The notes below the pieces were generated by a model. It saw nothing but the letters and a program-made list of their open reading frames with translations, was not told the origin of the DNA and ran no database searches. Below are positions 1 to 7,237 of a stretch of DNA of 64,000 nucleotides, one piece after another (the first letter of the stretch is position 1; every line of letters begins with the position of its first letter). Position numbers and translations under genes: made by a program. The stretch is from Phascolarctobacterium_A succinatutens_B (lineage in GTDB: Bacteria > Bacillota > Negativicutes > Acidaminococcales > Acidaminococcaceae): positions 1 to 64,000 of the forward strand of contig NZ_CAUDZA010000009.1 in assembly GCF_958453765.1 (NCBI RefSeq). Reading direction: 5' to 3'.

Positions 1-1350
1 ATAAGCCAGCTACAGCAGAAGGCCGATAGCATAACTACCACCGTCAGCAAGCACAGCGACAGCATAAGCCAGCTACAGCAAAACGCCGACAGCATAACCC
101 TAACCGTCCAATCAAACAAAAACAATCAAGACAAGATCAATGAGCAAATTACGTCCAGTGTCAAACAAAACGCCGATAGCATTACGAGCATAGTTACAAA
201 GCTTAACGGAAAAGCTGAAGATTGCTCTTATTCGGCAATTACTCAGCTAAGAGACTCCATCAATCTACGAGTAAAATCAGAAGACATCATAAATCAAATA
301 AATTTGTCCAAAGAAGGCGTAAAGATTGACGGCAAATACATCCACATTACCGGCGAAACCGTCTTTGATAACAATATCATTTCCAAAGCCATGCTGCAGG
401 CCAATTCTGTAAGCGCCGACAAGCTGGCGGCAGAAACGATTAGCTTAGGCGGCGCTCTAAAGGTTGTTGGCGGCGCTGTAACTCTTTCAGGAGACGGCTT
501 AAAAGTGGCCGAAACGGATGGAAGTTATACGATGTTTGATTATAGCGGCATATCGTTTTTTGACGAATACGGCAAAAAATACGCAATGGTTAAAAAGCAG
601 ATAATAGGCACCGCGCAAGATGGGCAATATGTAAAATTTACAAACCCATGGAAATATGTTCCCAAAGTAATCTGTACTCCTATCGATCTTGCTTCCTATG
701 TTGATGCATATGATGGCTTCAACACAGTAGTACAATGTTTTGCTTATGACATCACTAACAAAGGATTTTATGTAAGATGCAGAAGTATTTTAACGGCCGG
801 CACAAGTGGCGGTGATATATTAATAAACAAAACTATAAATGGCGGATATATCGAAAATGAAAAGCTAGTGCCAAACAACTCTTACAATATACCTATAAAG
901 CTACCTAAGAATATAGATATAACTATCAATATGACGGCTATGGCTTACGGCACATATGAACATGTCAAAAAATTCGATGCATATCTAAACAAGTGGATAG
1001 AATATGATATTAAAGCAAAGACAGGAATTCGTGTCAAATTATTGGTAAACAATCAACTTGTTGCAACATCACAAGATGTAGAAACAACTGAATATCAATC
1101 TAAAACAGTTGAATTATCGCTAAATGCATCGAATATACCTGATGGAGCGCTAATAACCTTATATACAGAAGTATGGCTAATAACAGGAAATAGTACCTTT
1201 GGCCCATCTTACTGCACACTAAACATAAAAACCATAACATCAAACATGGCAATCGAAACAATTGCTTCTACCGGTCGCGCGTCATTTATTGCTCTGGAAA
1301 ACAGCGACGAAGGTTATACCGTCATGGATCAATCGGAGGTGACAACGTGA
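1..1350 (+). CDS. Prophage tail-tip / minor structural protein (5' partial)
   Basis: The frame is open from base 1 with no stop, so the true start lies upstream of the window; the first in-frame TTG (304) is not a convincing start. The visible N-terminal part carries short degenerate repeats built on QxxADSI (codons about 3-60), of the coiled-coil kind common in phage tail-associated structural proteins. A segment of the type VKIDGKYIHITGETVFDNNI then leads to SVSADKLAAETISL, a layout typical of the last part of siphophage tail-tip/antireceptor proteins before a receptor-facing C-terminal domain. The C-terminal two thirds I do not recognise. It overlaps the next gene by 4 bases (GTGA), so translation is probably coupled. 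Part of a prophage late module transcribed on the + strand. Function is inferred from repeat style and position next to tail fibre and lysis genes. Confidence 0.75.
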   Translation: MSQLQQKADSITTTVSKHSDSISQLQQNADSITLTVQSNKNNQDKINEQITSSVKQNADSITSIVTKLNGKAEDCSYSAITQLRDSINLRVKSEDIINQINLSKEGVKIDGKYIHITGETVFDNNIISKAMLQANSVSADKLAAETISLGGALKVVGGAVTLSGDGLKVAETDGSYTMFDYSGISFFDEYGKKYAMVKKQIIGTAQDGQYVKFTNPWKYVPKVICTPIDLASYVDAYDGFNTVVQCFAYDITNKGFYVRCRSILTAGTSGGDILINKTINGGYIENEKLVPNNSYNIPIKLPKNIDITINMTAMAYGTYEHVKKFDAYLNKWIEYDIKAKTGIRVKLLVNNQLVATSQDVETTEYQSKTVELSLNASNIPDGALITLYTEVWLITGNSTFGPSYCTLNIKTITSNMAIETIASTGRASFIALENSDEGYTVMDQSEVTT

Positions 1351-2957
1351 AAAAACAATCTTTTCAGCACGGAGAAATAAGGGACCAAGACGACAACATC
1401 CTGCAAATTGGCAGTTACGGCAAAAAAACGCCATTGACAAATGCAACCAATACAGGAATTCTTGATTATATCATGAACAATTTTGAGGTACTGTATTCTC
1501 AATCGTCTAATGGAAATGGTGGAACTGGCAGCGGTGGCGGGACCGGTGGAAATATCACCGTTGACTCTGCGTTATCATCGACCAGTACCAACCCTGTGCA
1601 AAATAAGGTGCTCTATGCAGCCTTAAACAATAAGCTGGAGAAGAATGGTACTGCAACCTATGCTGAGCGGGACAGCTCCGGTAATATCATCAGCGGCACA
1701 TATGCCCGAAAAACGGACCTCAACAGCTATGTGAAGTCAATCAATAATATGAAGCCTGACAGTGCCGGCAACGTCAACATCAGTAGCAGTGGTGGCGGAT
1801 CTAACATTACTGTTGATGCTACATTATCCGGTACATCAAACAACGCTATTGCTAATAAAGCTGTTTACGCTGCATTGAATAATAAGCTGGATAAGACAGG
1901 GACGGCAGCAGCTGCTACAAAAGCTACGCAGGACAGTTACGGAAATGTAATTGTTAATACTTATGCCCGCAAGTCGGACCTCAGCGGCTATGTTAAAACA
2001 ATTAATAACCAAGAGCCTGATACCAACGGTAATATCAATATCAGCACCGGTGGCGGCGGGACCGGCACAAATATTACTGTCGATACCACATTATCAAGTA
2101 CATCAAATAACCCGATTGCTAACAAGGCTGTTTACGCTGCACTAAATAATAAGCTGGAGAAGACAGGTACGGCTGCCTATGCGACAAGAGACAGCTCTGG
2201 CAATGTGATAATCAACACTTATGCTACTAAAAGCGAGCTGAGCGGTTGCGTAAAAAGTATCAACAATTTAACTCCGGACAGCTCCGGTAACGTCAACATC
2301 AGCACCAGCGGTGGCTCAAACGTCACTGTAGATACTACGTTGTCCGCTACATCCAATAATGCTATTGCGAATAAGGCTGTCCATTCTGCTCTGAGTGGCA
2401 AATTGGATAAGACAGGCACAGCAGAATATGCCAGAAAAGACGCAGCAGGTAATGTTATTACAGATACTTACGCTAAGAAAACTGATATTAGCGAAGTGGT
2501 TAAGAGCGTAAATGGCACAAAACCTGACAGTAATGGTAATGTAAATATCACTACTTCCGGTGGCGGTGTAAGCACGTCTACGCAGAACACATGGACAGCT
2601 CAGCAAAACTTTCAACGCTTAAAATTTGACTTTGAAAAGTATGTAACACCACGTAGCAGCGGAGCTTATGATTCACCTTCTAAAACAATGGCATGCTATA
2701 ATGCAACAGGTGCATTTACTTTGAGTATGTCGAGCTTGATAGCAGCCTTGGATGCAGGAGAATCTACGCTGTTTACTGCTTATATTACTTCTTCCGCTTC
2801 TTACTCTTTAAGCATCACTGATGCTGGCACGTTGAAATATGTGGGCAGTGCTTCTGATTTGGCGATAACAGCTAGCGGGTTACTGTTAAATATTTTAATT
2901 ATGAAAGAGTCAAGCGGTACTATTACTAGCATTGCACAGGCTACTAAATTAGCATGA
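1347..2957 (+). CDS. Prophage tail fibre protein with four tandem repeats
   Basis: A 536-residue protein starting at a GTG that overlaps the stop of the upstream tail protein. After about 50 unique residues there is a Gly-rich linker, then four copies of an 83-89 residue unit. Each unit opens with a variant of ITVDxxLSxTSxN (residues 70, 154, 243, 326), continues with NKxVYAALNxKL and an AxRDSSGNxI segment, then a YVKSINNxxPDxxGNVNI segment, and closes with a Gly/Ser linker. A unique C-terminal domain (about 415-536) follows. Repeats ending in xPDxxGNVxI are typical of phage tail fibre/collar proteins that assemble as trimers and display receptor-binding tips, and I infer that role. The repeats make this gene prone to copy-number change by recombination. 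Confidence 0.8.
   Translation: MKKQSFQHGEIRDQDDNILQIGSYGKKTPLTNATNTGILDYIMNNFEVLYSQSSNGNGGTGSGGGTGGNITVDSALSSTSTNPVQNKVLYAALNNKLEKNGTATYAERDSSGNIISGTYARKTDLNSYVKSINNMKPDSAGNVNISSSGGGSNITVDATLSGTSNNAIANKAVYAALNNKLDKTGTAAAATKATQDSYGNVIVNTYARKSDLSGYVKTINNQEPDTNGNINISTGGGGTGTNITVDTTLSSTSNNPIANKAVYAALNNKLEKTGTAAYATRDSSGNVIINTYATKSELSGCVKSINNLTPDSSGNVNISTSGGSNVTVDTTLSATSNNAIANKAVHSALSGKLDKTGTAEYARKDAAGNVITDTYAKKTDISEVVKSVNGTKPDSNGNVNITTSGGGVSTSTQNTWTAQQNFQRLKFDFEKYVTPRSSGAYDSPSKTMACYNATGAFTLSMSSLIAALDAGESTLFTAYITSSASYSLSITDAGTLKYVGSASDLAITASGLLLNILIMKESSGTITSIAQATKLA
1554..2567 (+). repeat. Four in-frame tandem repeats in tail fibre gene
   Basis: Four imperfect direct repeats of roughly 250-267 bases, starting near 1554, 1806, 2073 and 2322. 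They are recognisable from the recurring codons for a VDxxLSxTS motif and the Gly-rich linkers between units. Coding is preserved across all copies. Confidence 0.85.
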
Positions 2958-2966
2958 GGTGATTGA

Positions 2967-3401
2967 ATGAGCATTAATCGTATCTTAATGAAACCTCAAA
3001 GTAGTGATGTAGGTAACGCCCTTATAATGACAATGGGACAAGCAGGCTATCAATATGGCTATTCTCGTTACAACGCAACCATAGGCGAGGTCGAAGGCAG
3101 CGTGCAGCATGAAGGCAAAGCTGTTACTCTTGTGATGCTATGCTATTATAGTGGCTACTTAGATTTTGCATTTAATATTGAGGGGGTTAGTGGCGGAAAA
3201 TATAATGTTACTGTTAAAGTAACATCGGTGGAAACAAACACAAGTGTCACTATTCAATTCCCAAACATTCAGTATCAAAGTTATGTGCCCGGTTTTTATG
3301 AATATACCCAAGATATAACTTCTGATGCTGTGCGTATGTTTTCGAAAGCCAACGTCGGTAAACAATTCAAAGTTGAATTAATCTTTATTTCTATAAATTA
3401 G
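2967..3401 (+). CDS. Small prophage structural protein, unknown
   Basis: A 144-residue protein beginning 9 bases after the tail fibre stop, with GAGGTGATTG in front of the ATG. I see no membrane segment, signal peptide or catalytic motif. The sequence is rich in beta-prone residues (alternating Val/Thr/Tyr/Ile), consistent with a small beta-sandwich or a carbohydrate-contacting tail accessory protein. I do not recognise a family. Its place between the tail fibre and the holin suggests a tail-tip accessory or fibre-assembly protein, but that is positional inference only. Confidence 0.6.
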   Translation: MSINRILMKPQSSDVGNALIMTMGQAGYQYGYSRYNATIGEVEGSVQHEGKAVTLVMLCYYSGYLDFAFNIEGVSGGKYNVTVKVTSVETNTSVTIQFPNIQYQSYVPGFYEYTQDITSDAVRMFSKANVGKQFKVELIFISIN

Positions 3402-3411
3402 GAGGGTATTT

Positions 3412-3921
3412 ATGAACTACCGACTCTTTACTGACTCAGCACTAGCTGCAGCACAAACTCTTTATTATGGCTGGAGCTATAAGGTAACATTAGCAGCAAT
3501 CTTAGCTCTATTGTTACACAAACATGCTATTCTTTTTTACGCATTCAGCGTTCTTGTGTTTTTGGACTGTTTAACTAAGTGGATTGCTATCGCCCATGAC
3601 TATCTCATAAGCCAAGGACAAAATCCTACTGTGCTGCAATCGCTTATCGGTATAAAAGTAGCTCGCAGCAAAGGATTGATTTCCTCCGAAGTAATGAAGC
3701 ACAGATTTTTAGGTAAAATTTGCGTCTATCTTTTGTGCGTCATGGCAGCTGCCAGTGCAGATCTGATTATGGTTGAGCTGTATAAACCAACATGGGCAGT
3801 AGGAACCATTATTGGTTACTTAACGGCAACGGAATTACTAAGTATAGTAGAAAACCTCAACGCTGCTGGCGTTGAGGCTGTACAAGGATTAGTTGATGTT
3901 ATCAAAAAAAAGAAGGTATAA
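3412..3921 (+). CDS. Phage holin (Phage_holin_4 / TcdE-like)
   Basis: A 169-residue membrane protein with hydrophobic segments at about residues 25-45, 45-60, 100-118 and 126-142. The TATELLSIVENL stretch near residue 138 matches the conserved C-terminal NExxSIxEN signature of the phage_holin_4 family, and the charged Lys tail (KKKK) is typical of holins. Holins form lesions in the inner membrane at a programmed time and release the endolysin. A good GGAGG site sits just before the ATG. The endolysin follows after 2 bases and the spanin-like frames after that, giving the usual holin-endolysin-spanin lysis order. Confidence 0.85.
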   Translation: MNYRLFTDSALAAAQTLYYGWSYKVTLAAILALLLHKHAILFYAFSVLVFLDCLTKWIAIAHDYLISQGQNPTVLQSLIGIKVARSKGLISSEVMKHRFLGKICVYLLCVMAAASADLIMVELYKPTWAVGTIIGYLTATELLSIVENLNAAGVEAVQGLVDVIKKKKV

Positions 3922-3923
3922 AT

Positions 3924-4511
3924 ATGCTAAGAGGAATTGACGTATCGGAAAATAACGGTCGTGTAAATTGGCAGGAAGTAGCTCACAGCGGTGTACAATT
4001 CGCTATTATCCGTATCGGTTATGGTAACGGACATCTTGATAGAGAATTATACAGAAATGTTAACAATGCTCTGCTGCACGGCCTCAAAATCGGCGTATAC
4101 TTTTACAGCTACGCTCTCAACACCAGAAGCGCTCGTAAGGAAGCTGAATTTGTTATCCAAACATTGATTGACTGCGGCTTGACTCCGGAAAAGCTCCACA
4201 TGGGCGTTTGGTATGATATGGAGGACGCAGATGGCTATAAGCAACGCCACGGAATGCCGAGCACGGCAGAGCTGACAGCTATGTGCTCTGCCTTCGTCTC
4301 AGCTCTTAACGCGGCAGGCTACAGCTGCGGCATCTACGCATCTCTTGACTGGCTGGAAAATAAAATCGCCACGAAACAATTGGCCGACTACGTGCCATAT
4401 TGGTGCGCGCAATGGGGTGGCAGCTGCGATTGGCCTAACGCTAAGATGTGGCAATACACTGACCGCTTTTTAATCAACGGTTGTGAGTTTGACGGAAATT
4501 ATTGCTTCTGA
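3924..4511 (+). CDS. Phage endolysin, GH25 muramidase
   Basis: A 195-residue protein that is a single glycoside hydrolase family 25 domain. The N-terminal GIDVSE (Asp6) and the YDMED strand (Asp98, Glu100) are the family's catalytic acidic residues. IGVYFYSYA and CGIYAS strands and a terminal MWQYTDRxxINGCEFDGNY are also typical. GH25 enzymes cleave the beta-1,4 bond between N-acetylmuramic acid and N-acetylglucosamine. There is no signal peptide and no separate cell-wall binding domain, so export should depend on the holin just upstream. The lack of a wall-binding domain is usual for endolysins acting on thin diderm peptidoglycan. Confidence 0.9.
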   Translation: MLRGIDVSENNGRVNWQEVAHSGVQFAIIRIGYGNGHLDRELYRNVNNALLHGLKIGVYFYSYALNTRSARKEAEFVIQTLIDCGLTPEKLHMGVWYDMEDADGYKQRHGMPSTAELTAMCSAFVSALNAAGYSCGIYASLDWLENKIATKQLADYVPYWCAQWGGSCDWPNAKMWQYTDRFLINGCEFDGNYCF

Positions 4512-4523
4512 TTGGAGGAATCC

Positions 4524-4847
4524 ATGAATGACAATCAAAACAAAAGGCTTGCTTGTATGGTTATTTTTTTGGTGCTGTTTTTCGGCGCCCTACTCTGGAT
4601 ATGCAGAAGCCGTCCCCCAGAAGATGTACCAGATCAGCGAGACCGAGCTAACACAATTAGAGCTGAACTTGGCGACGCTCAAAAATCACAACAAGACCTA
4701 CAACGAGGAATTGAAAAAGCAGCAGATGAAGTTAAATCTGCTGCACAAAGAGCTGGAGACCTGGCAAGCCAAATCGAAGACGACGGAGCTATTATTGAAG
4801 AATGCGAATGCATCCTTCGAACTGTACGCCAAAGAGGAAAAAAGTAA
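4524..4847 (+). CDS. Candidate i-spanin-like lysis protein (overlapping frame A)
   Basis: A 107-residue frame starting at ATG 4524, 5 bases after a GGAGG (4514-4518). Residues about 8-27 form one hydrophobic segment ending in a Cys; the rest is polar and helix-prone (Gln, Glu, Ala, Lys) with heptad character, ending in a Lys/Arg tail. This N-in, C-out topology with a periplasmic coiled coil is that of inner-membrane spanins (Rz-like). It lies directly after holin and endolysin, and is overlapped over almost its whole length in another frame by the 4528-4932 frame, an arrangement known from Rz/Rz1 gene pairs. No homology is claimed. One of the two frames could be a spurious open frame; a Pro-rich stretch follows the membrane segment. 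Confidence 0.5.
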   Translation: MNDNQNKRLACMVIFLVLFFGALLWICRSRPPEDVPDQRDRANTIRAELGDAQKSQQDLQRGIEKAADEVKSAAQRAGDLASQIEDDGAIIEECECILRTVRQRGKK

Positions 4848-4932
4848 AATTGAAAAAGCCAAACGGCAAAGAAATTTATATATATTTCTCTCTACCTGTC
4901 TGGCTTATTCTCTCGTTAAACAATTAAATTGA
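4528..4932 (+). CDS. Candidate spanin-like lysis protein (overlapping frame B)
   Basis: A 134-residue frame starting at ATG 4528, 4 bases after the ATG of frame A, so a single GGAGG serves both (spacings 5 and 9). It has an N-terminal signal-like hydrophobic segment (residues 6-20) with a possible cleavage site after SGYA, a long Lys/Glu/Gln/Leu-rich coiled coil (about 30-108), and a C-terminal hydrophobic segment (about 114-130). Membrane signals at both ends joined by a coiled coil is the topology of single-molecule spanins such as phage T1 gp11. No canonical lipobox is visible (only WCC), so outer-membrane anchoring is uncertain. It is the last gene of the prophage late module. Role is inferred from topology and position. 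Confidence 0.55.
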   Translation: MTIKTKGLLVWLFFWCCFSAPYSGYAEAVPQKMYQISETELTQLELNLATLKNHNKTYNEELKKQQMKLNLLHKELETWQAKSKTTELLLKNANASFELYAKEEKSKIEKAKRQRNLYIFLSTCLAYSLVKQLN

Positions 4933-5044
4933 TTCTTTCTTGTTTTTCTTTTTATAAAACGCAAAAATCGCATCAAAATGCGTTGCATATATTTTGAACT
5001 TAATGTTCGCAGGAACTCTTGATAGGTTCACCATTTTGAAACTT

Positions 5045-5077
5045 ACATCGCAAGAAATTGCGGTGTTTTTTGTTTTT
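5045..5077 (+). terminator. Rho-independent terminator after lysis genes
   Basis: A 9-bp stem (ACATCGCAA / TTGCGGTGT, one G-T pair) with a GAAA loop, followed by TTTTTTGTTTTT. Ends the prophage late transcript. Confidence 0.8.
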
Positions 5078-5098
5078 CTGATTAAAATAATCTTTTCT

Positions 5099-5128
5099 AA
5101 AAAAAAGAACCGGCCATAAAACCGGTTC
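5099..5128 (-). terminator. Terminator of the fru-pts operon
   Basis: Stem GAACCGG/CCGGTTC with an 8-base loop; on the - strand it is followed by a run of eight T. Lies downstream of ptsI. Confidence 0.7.
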
Positions 5129-5165
5129 TGCACAAAAGAATATAAAGCATTGACGCCGAAAGCTG

Positions 5166-5201
5166 CCCCTGATACTGCTCACGCATTGTCAGGGGTATTT
5201 T
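5166..5201 (+). terminator. Second terminator-like hairpin, + strand
   Basis: CCCCTGA/TCAGGGG stem followed by TATTTT. Would protect ptsI from prophage readthrough. Confidence 0.5.
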
Positions 5202-5236
5202 CATGCGTTATATATAAATTTGAGTATAAGTAAAAA

Positions 5237-6856
5237 TTACAGGCTGCGGATTTTTTTGCGCAGCGGCAGAATGCTTGCCGGGCTTACGGAAAGCTCATCC
5301 ATGCCCATGCGTACAAATTCCTTCGTCAGGCTCAAATCAGCGCCCAGCTCGCCACAGACGCCGCACCAGATGCCTGCTGCATGCGCTCCCTGCACCGTCA
5401 TCTCAATCAGGCGCAAAATTGCGGGATGGTGTGCATCAAAGAACGGCTCTAACCGCTGGTTCTGGCGGTCGATTGCCAAGGTATACTGACTTAAATCGTT
5501 CGTACCGATGCTGAAGAAATCAACCTCTTTCGCCAGCTCTGCACTAATTAGCGCTGCCGCCGGCGTCTCAATCATAATGCCGACTTCCATCTTCGAGTCA
5601 AAGGGTACGCCTGCATGTTTCAGCTCCGCCTGCACCTCGCGCAGAATTTTGCGCGCCTTGCGCACCTCTTCTACGCTGATAATCATCGGGAACATCACTG
5701 CCGGCTTGCCATAAGCGGAAGCGCGGCAGATAGCACGCAGCTGCGTAGCAAACAGCTCCGGTCTTTCCAGGCAGATACGGATTGCGCGATAACCCAGCGC
5801 CGGATTTTCCTCCTGCGGCAGTTCAAAATAATCAGCCTGCTTATCGGCACCGATATCAAGCGTACGGATAATAACACGCTTGCCGGCCATTGCTTCCGCT
5901 GCCAGCTTATACTTTTCAAACTGCTGCTCCTCCGTCGGATAATCCTTGCTTTCCAGGTAAATGAATTCGCTGCGGAAAAGGCCAATGCCCTCTGCATCGT
6001 TCGCCAGCACGCTGGCTAAATCGCCCGTGCCGCCGATGTTGGCATATACATGCACCTGCTGGCCGCCGCCGGTGATGCTCTTTTTACCCTTGAGCTCCTC
6101 CAGCAGCTTTTTATGCTGTGCATCCTGCTCCATCTTCGCCTTGATGCGCTCCAGCGTAGCTGCATCAGGATCAACGAAAACCTCACCGGTATAGCCGTCA
6201 ACCGCTACCAGCTTGCCGTCATATTCCTCACCGATGTTGCTGCCTGTGTTGACAACCGCAGGAATGCCAATCGTGCGCGCCAGAATTGCCGTATGGGAAT
6301 TTACACTGCCTGCTGCCGTCACAAAGCCCTGCACACGCGATTTATCAAGCTGCACGGTTTCGCTGGGTGCCAGGTCATCCGCTGCCAGAATGTAACTGCC
6401 GCTGCCGCTTTCCCAACTGCTGCCTGCATCACCCAGGCAGCCAAGCACCTTGTTGGAAATATCCTTGACGTCGGCAGCACGCGCACGCATATAATCATCT
6501 TCCATCGAAGAAAAAATTTCTGCAAAATTAGCTGCGGTAGTCTGCACTGCATATTCCGCATTAACCTGCTGTGTGCGGATAATGCCTTCAACGGACTCAA
6601 TATAATCAAGATCCTCCAGCATCATCTGATGGATTTCAAAAATAGCGGCATTATCCTTGCCTACATCTGCAACAGCCTTTTCATAAAGCTCTGCCAGCTT
6701 ATCTATAGCATCCTGACGCGCTGTCTGAAAGCGTGCAACCTCAGCCTCGGCATTCTGCACCTTACAGCGTTTAACTGCTGCTGTATTACGGCGCAGTACA
6801 GCTAAGGTTCCCAGCGTTACGCCGCCGCAAACGCCCTTACCCTTTAATGAAAGCAT
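5237..6856 (-). CDS. ptsI: PTS enzyme I (phosphoenolpyruvate-protein phosphotransferase)
   Basis: Cytoplasmic 539-residue enzyme I: takes phosphate from phosphoenolpyruvate and passes it to HPr, the first step of all PTS sugar uptake. The phosphorylated histidine is His188 in GSVNSHTAILAR. The C-terminal PEP-binding half shows GLFRSEFIY, the RTLDIGADK strand, GYRAIRICL, and EVGIMIETPAA / FFSIGTNDLSQY with the IWCGVCGELGAD signature. Length is slightly short of the usual 570. Last gene of a five-gene fructose operon, 36 bases after ptsH, so the general PTS proteins are co-expressed with the fructose permease rather than standing alone. Confidence 0.95.
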   Translation of the reverse strand: MLSLKGKGVCGGVTLGTLAVLRRNTAAVKRCKVQNAEAEVARFQTARQDAIDKLAELYEKAVADVGKDNAAIFEIHQMMLEDLDYIESVEGIIRTQQVNAEYAVQTTAANFAEIFSSMEDDYMRARAADVKDISNKVLGCLGDAGSSWESGSGSYILAADDLAPSETVQLDKSRVQGFVTAAGSVNSHTAILARTIGIPAVVNTGSNIGEEYDGKLVAVDGYTGEVFVDPDAATLERIKAKMEQDAQHKKLLEELKGKKSITGGGQQVHVYANIGGTGDLASVLANDAEGIGLFRSEFIYLESKDYPTEEQQFEKYKLAAEAMAGKRVIIRTLDIGADKQADYFELPQEENPALGYRAIRICLERPELFATQLRAICRASAYGKPAVMFPMIISVEEVRKARKILREVQAELKHAGVPFDSKMEVGIMIETPAAALISAELAKEVDFFSIGTNDLSQYTLAIDRQNQRLEPFFDAHHPAILRLIEMTVQGAHAAGIWCGVCGELGADLSLTKEFVRMGMDELSVSPASILPLRKKIRSL

Positions 6857-6892
6857 CTTATCACCTCGCGAAAAATCACTCTTACTGCGAAC

Positions 6893-7150
6893 TTACAGGT
6901 TAGCTTGGAAGAAAGCCTCTAAAGCTGCTGCCGCTGCATCCTCATCAGCACCGTCGCAGGTAACAGTAATCTCTTCGCCCTTTTTTACGCCCAGGGCCAT
7001 AACACCGAAGATACGCTTCAAATCACCTTTTTTAGCACCCTTGGCAATGGTGGTACTGCTGGCAAATTTTGCAGCCTCCTTCACGAGCAGTCCTGCCGGA
7101 CGTGCATGGATACCTGCTTCATCAGTAATAACATAAGTAAATTGTTTCAT
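6893..7150 (-). CDS. ptsH: Phosphocarrier protein HPr, lacking Ser46
   Basis: An 85-residue HPr. The catalytic site GIHARPAG gives His15, which is phosphorylated by enzyme I and hands phosphate to the fructose EIIA domain. Firmicute HPr normally carries a second, regulatory site at Ser46 in a KSIMGVM segment, the target of HPr kinase and the basis of CcpA-dependent catabolite repression. Here the segment reads LKRIFGVM, so position 46 is Arg. This HPr should transport sugar but cannot be Ser46-phosphorylated. It lies between fruA and ptsI in the fructose operon. Whether a second HPr with Ser46 exists elsewhere cannot be seen from this window. Confidence 0.95.
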   Translation of the reverse strand: MKQFTYVITDEAGIHARPAGLLVKEAAKFASSTTIAKGAKKGDLKRIFGVMALGVKKGEEITVTCDGADEDAAAAALEAFFQANL

Positions 7151-7237
7151 TTTTATTTCCTCCGTTTCGCTAATAACAATATTCTGCCGCTAAATCCTTA
7201 AAATCCTATTTTTGTTTTTATCTTTTTTCTCTCTATA

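Larger units (their letters stand above)
4933..5236. other. Prophage / chromosome junction region, no gene
   Basis: About 300 bases between the last lysis frame and ptsI. It holds three terminator-like hairpins (two facing +, one facing -) and nothing that looks coding. The right attachment site of the prophage probably lies here, since ptsI is an ordinary chromosomal gene, but the left end is outside the window so the repeat cannot be identified. Confidence 0.5.

Noticed and set aside
1554..2567. Regular repeats considered as a CRISPR array
   Set aside because: Units are about 250 bases, in frame and protein-coding, with no short identical repeats or spacers.
6050..6805. A 251-codon open frame opposite ptsI
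   Set aside because: Antisense shadow; ptsI is intact on the other strand.
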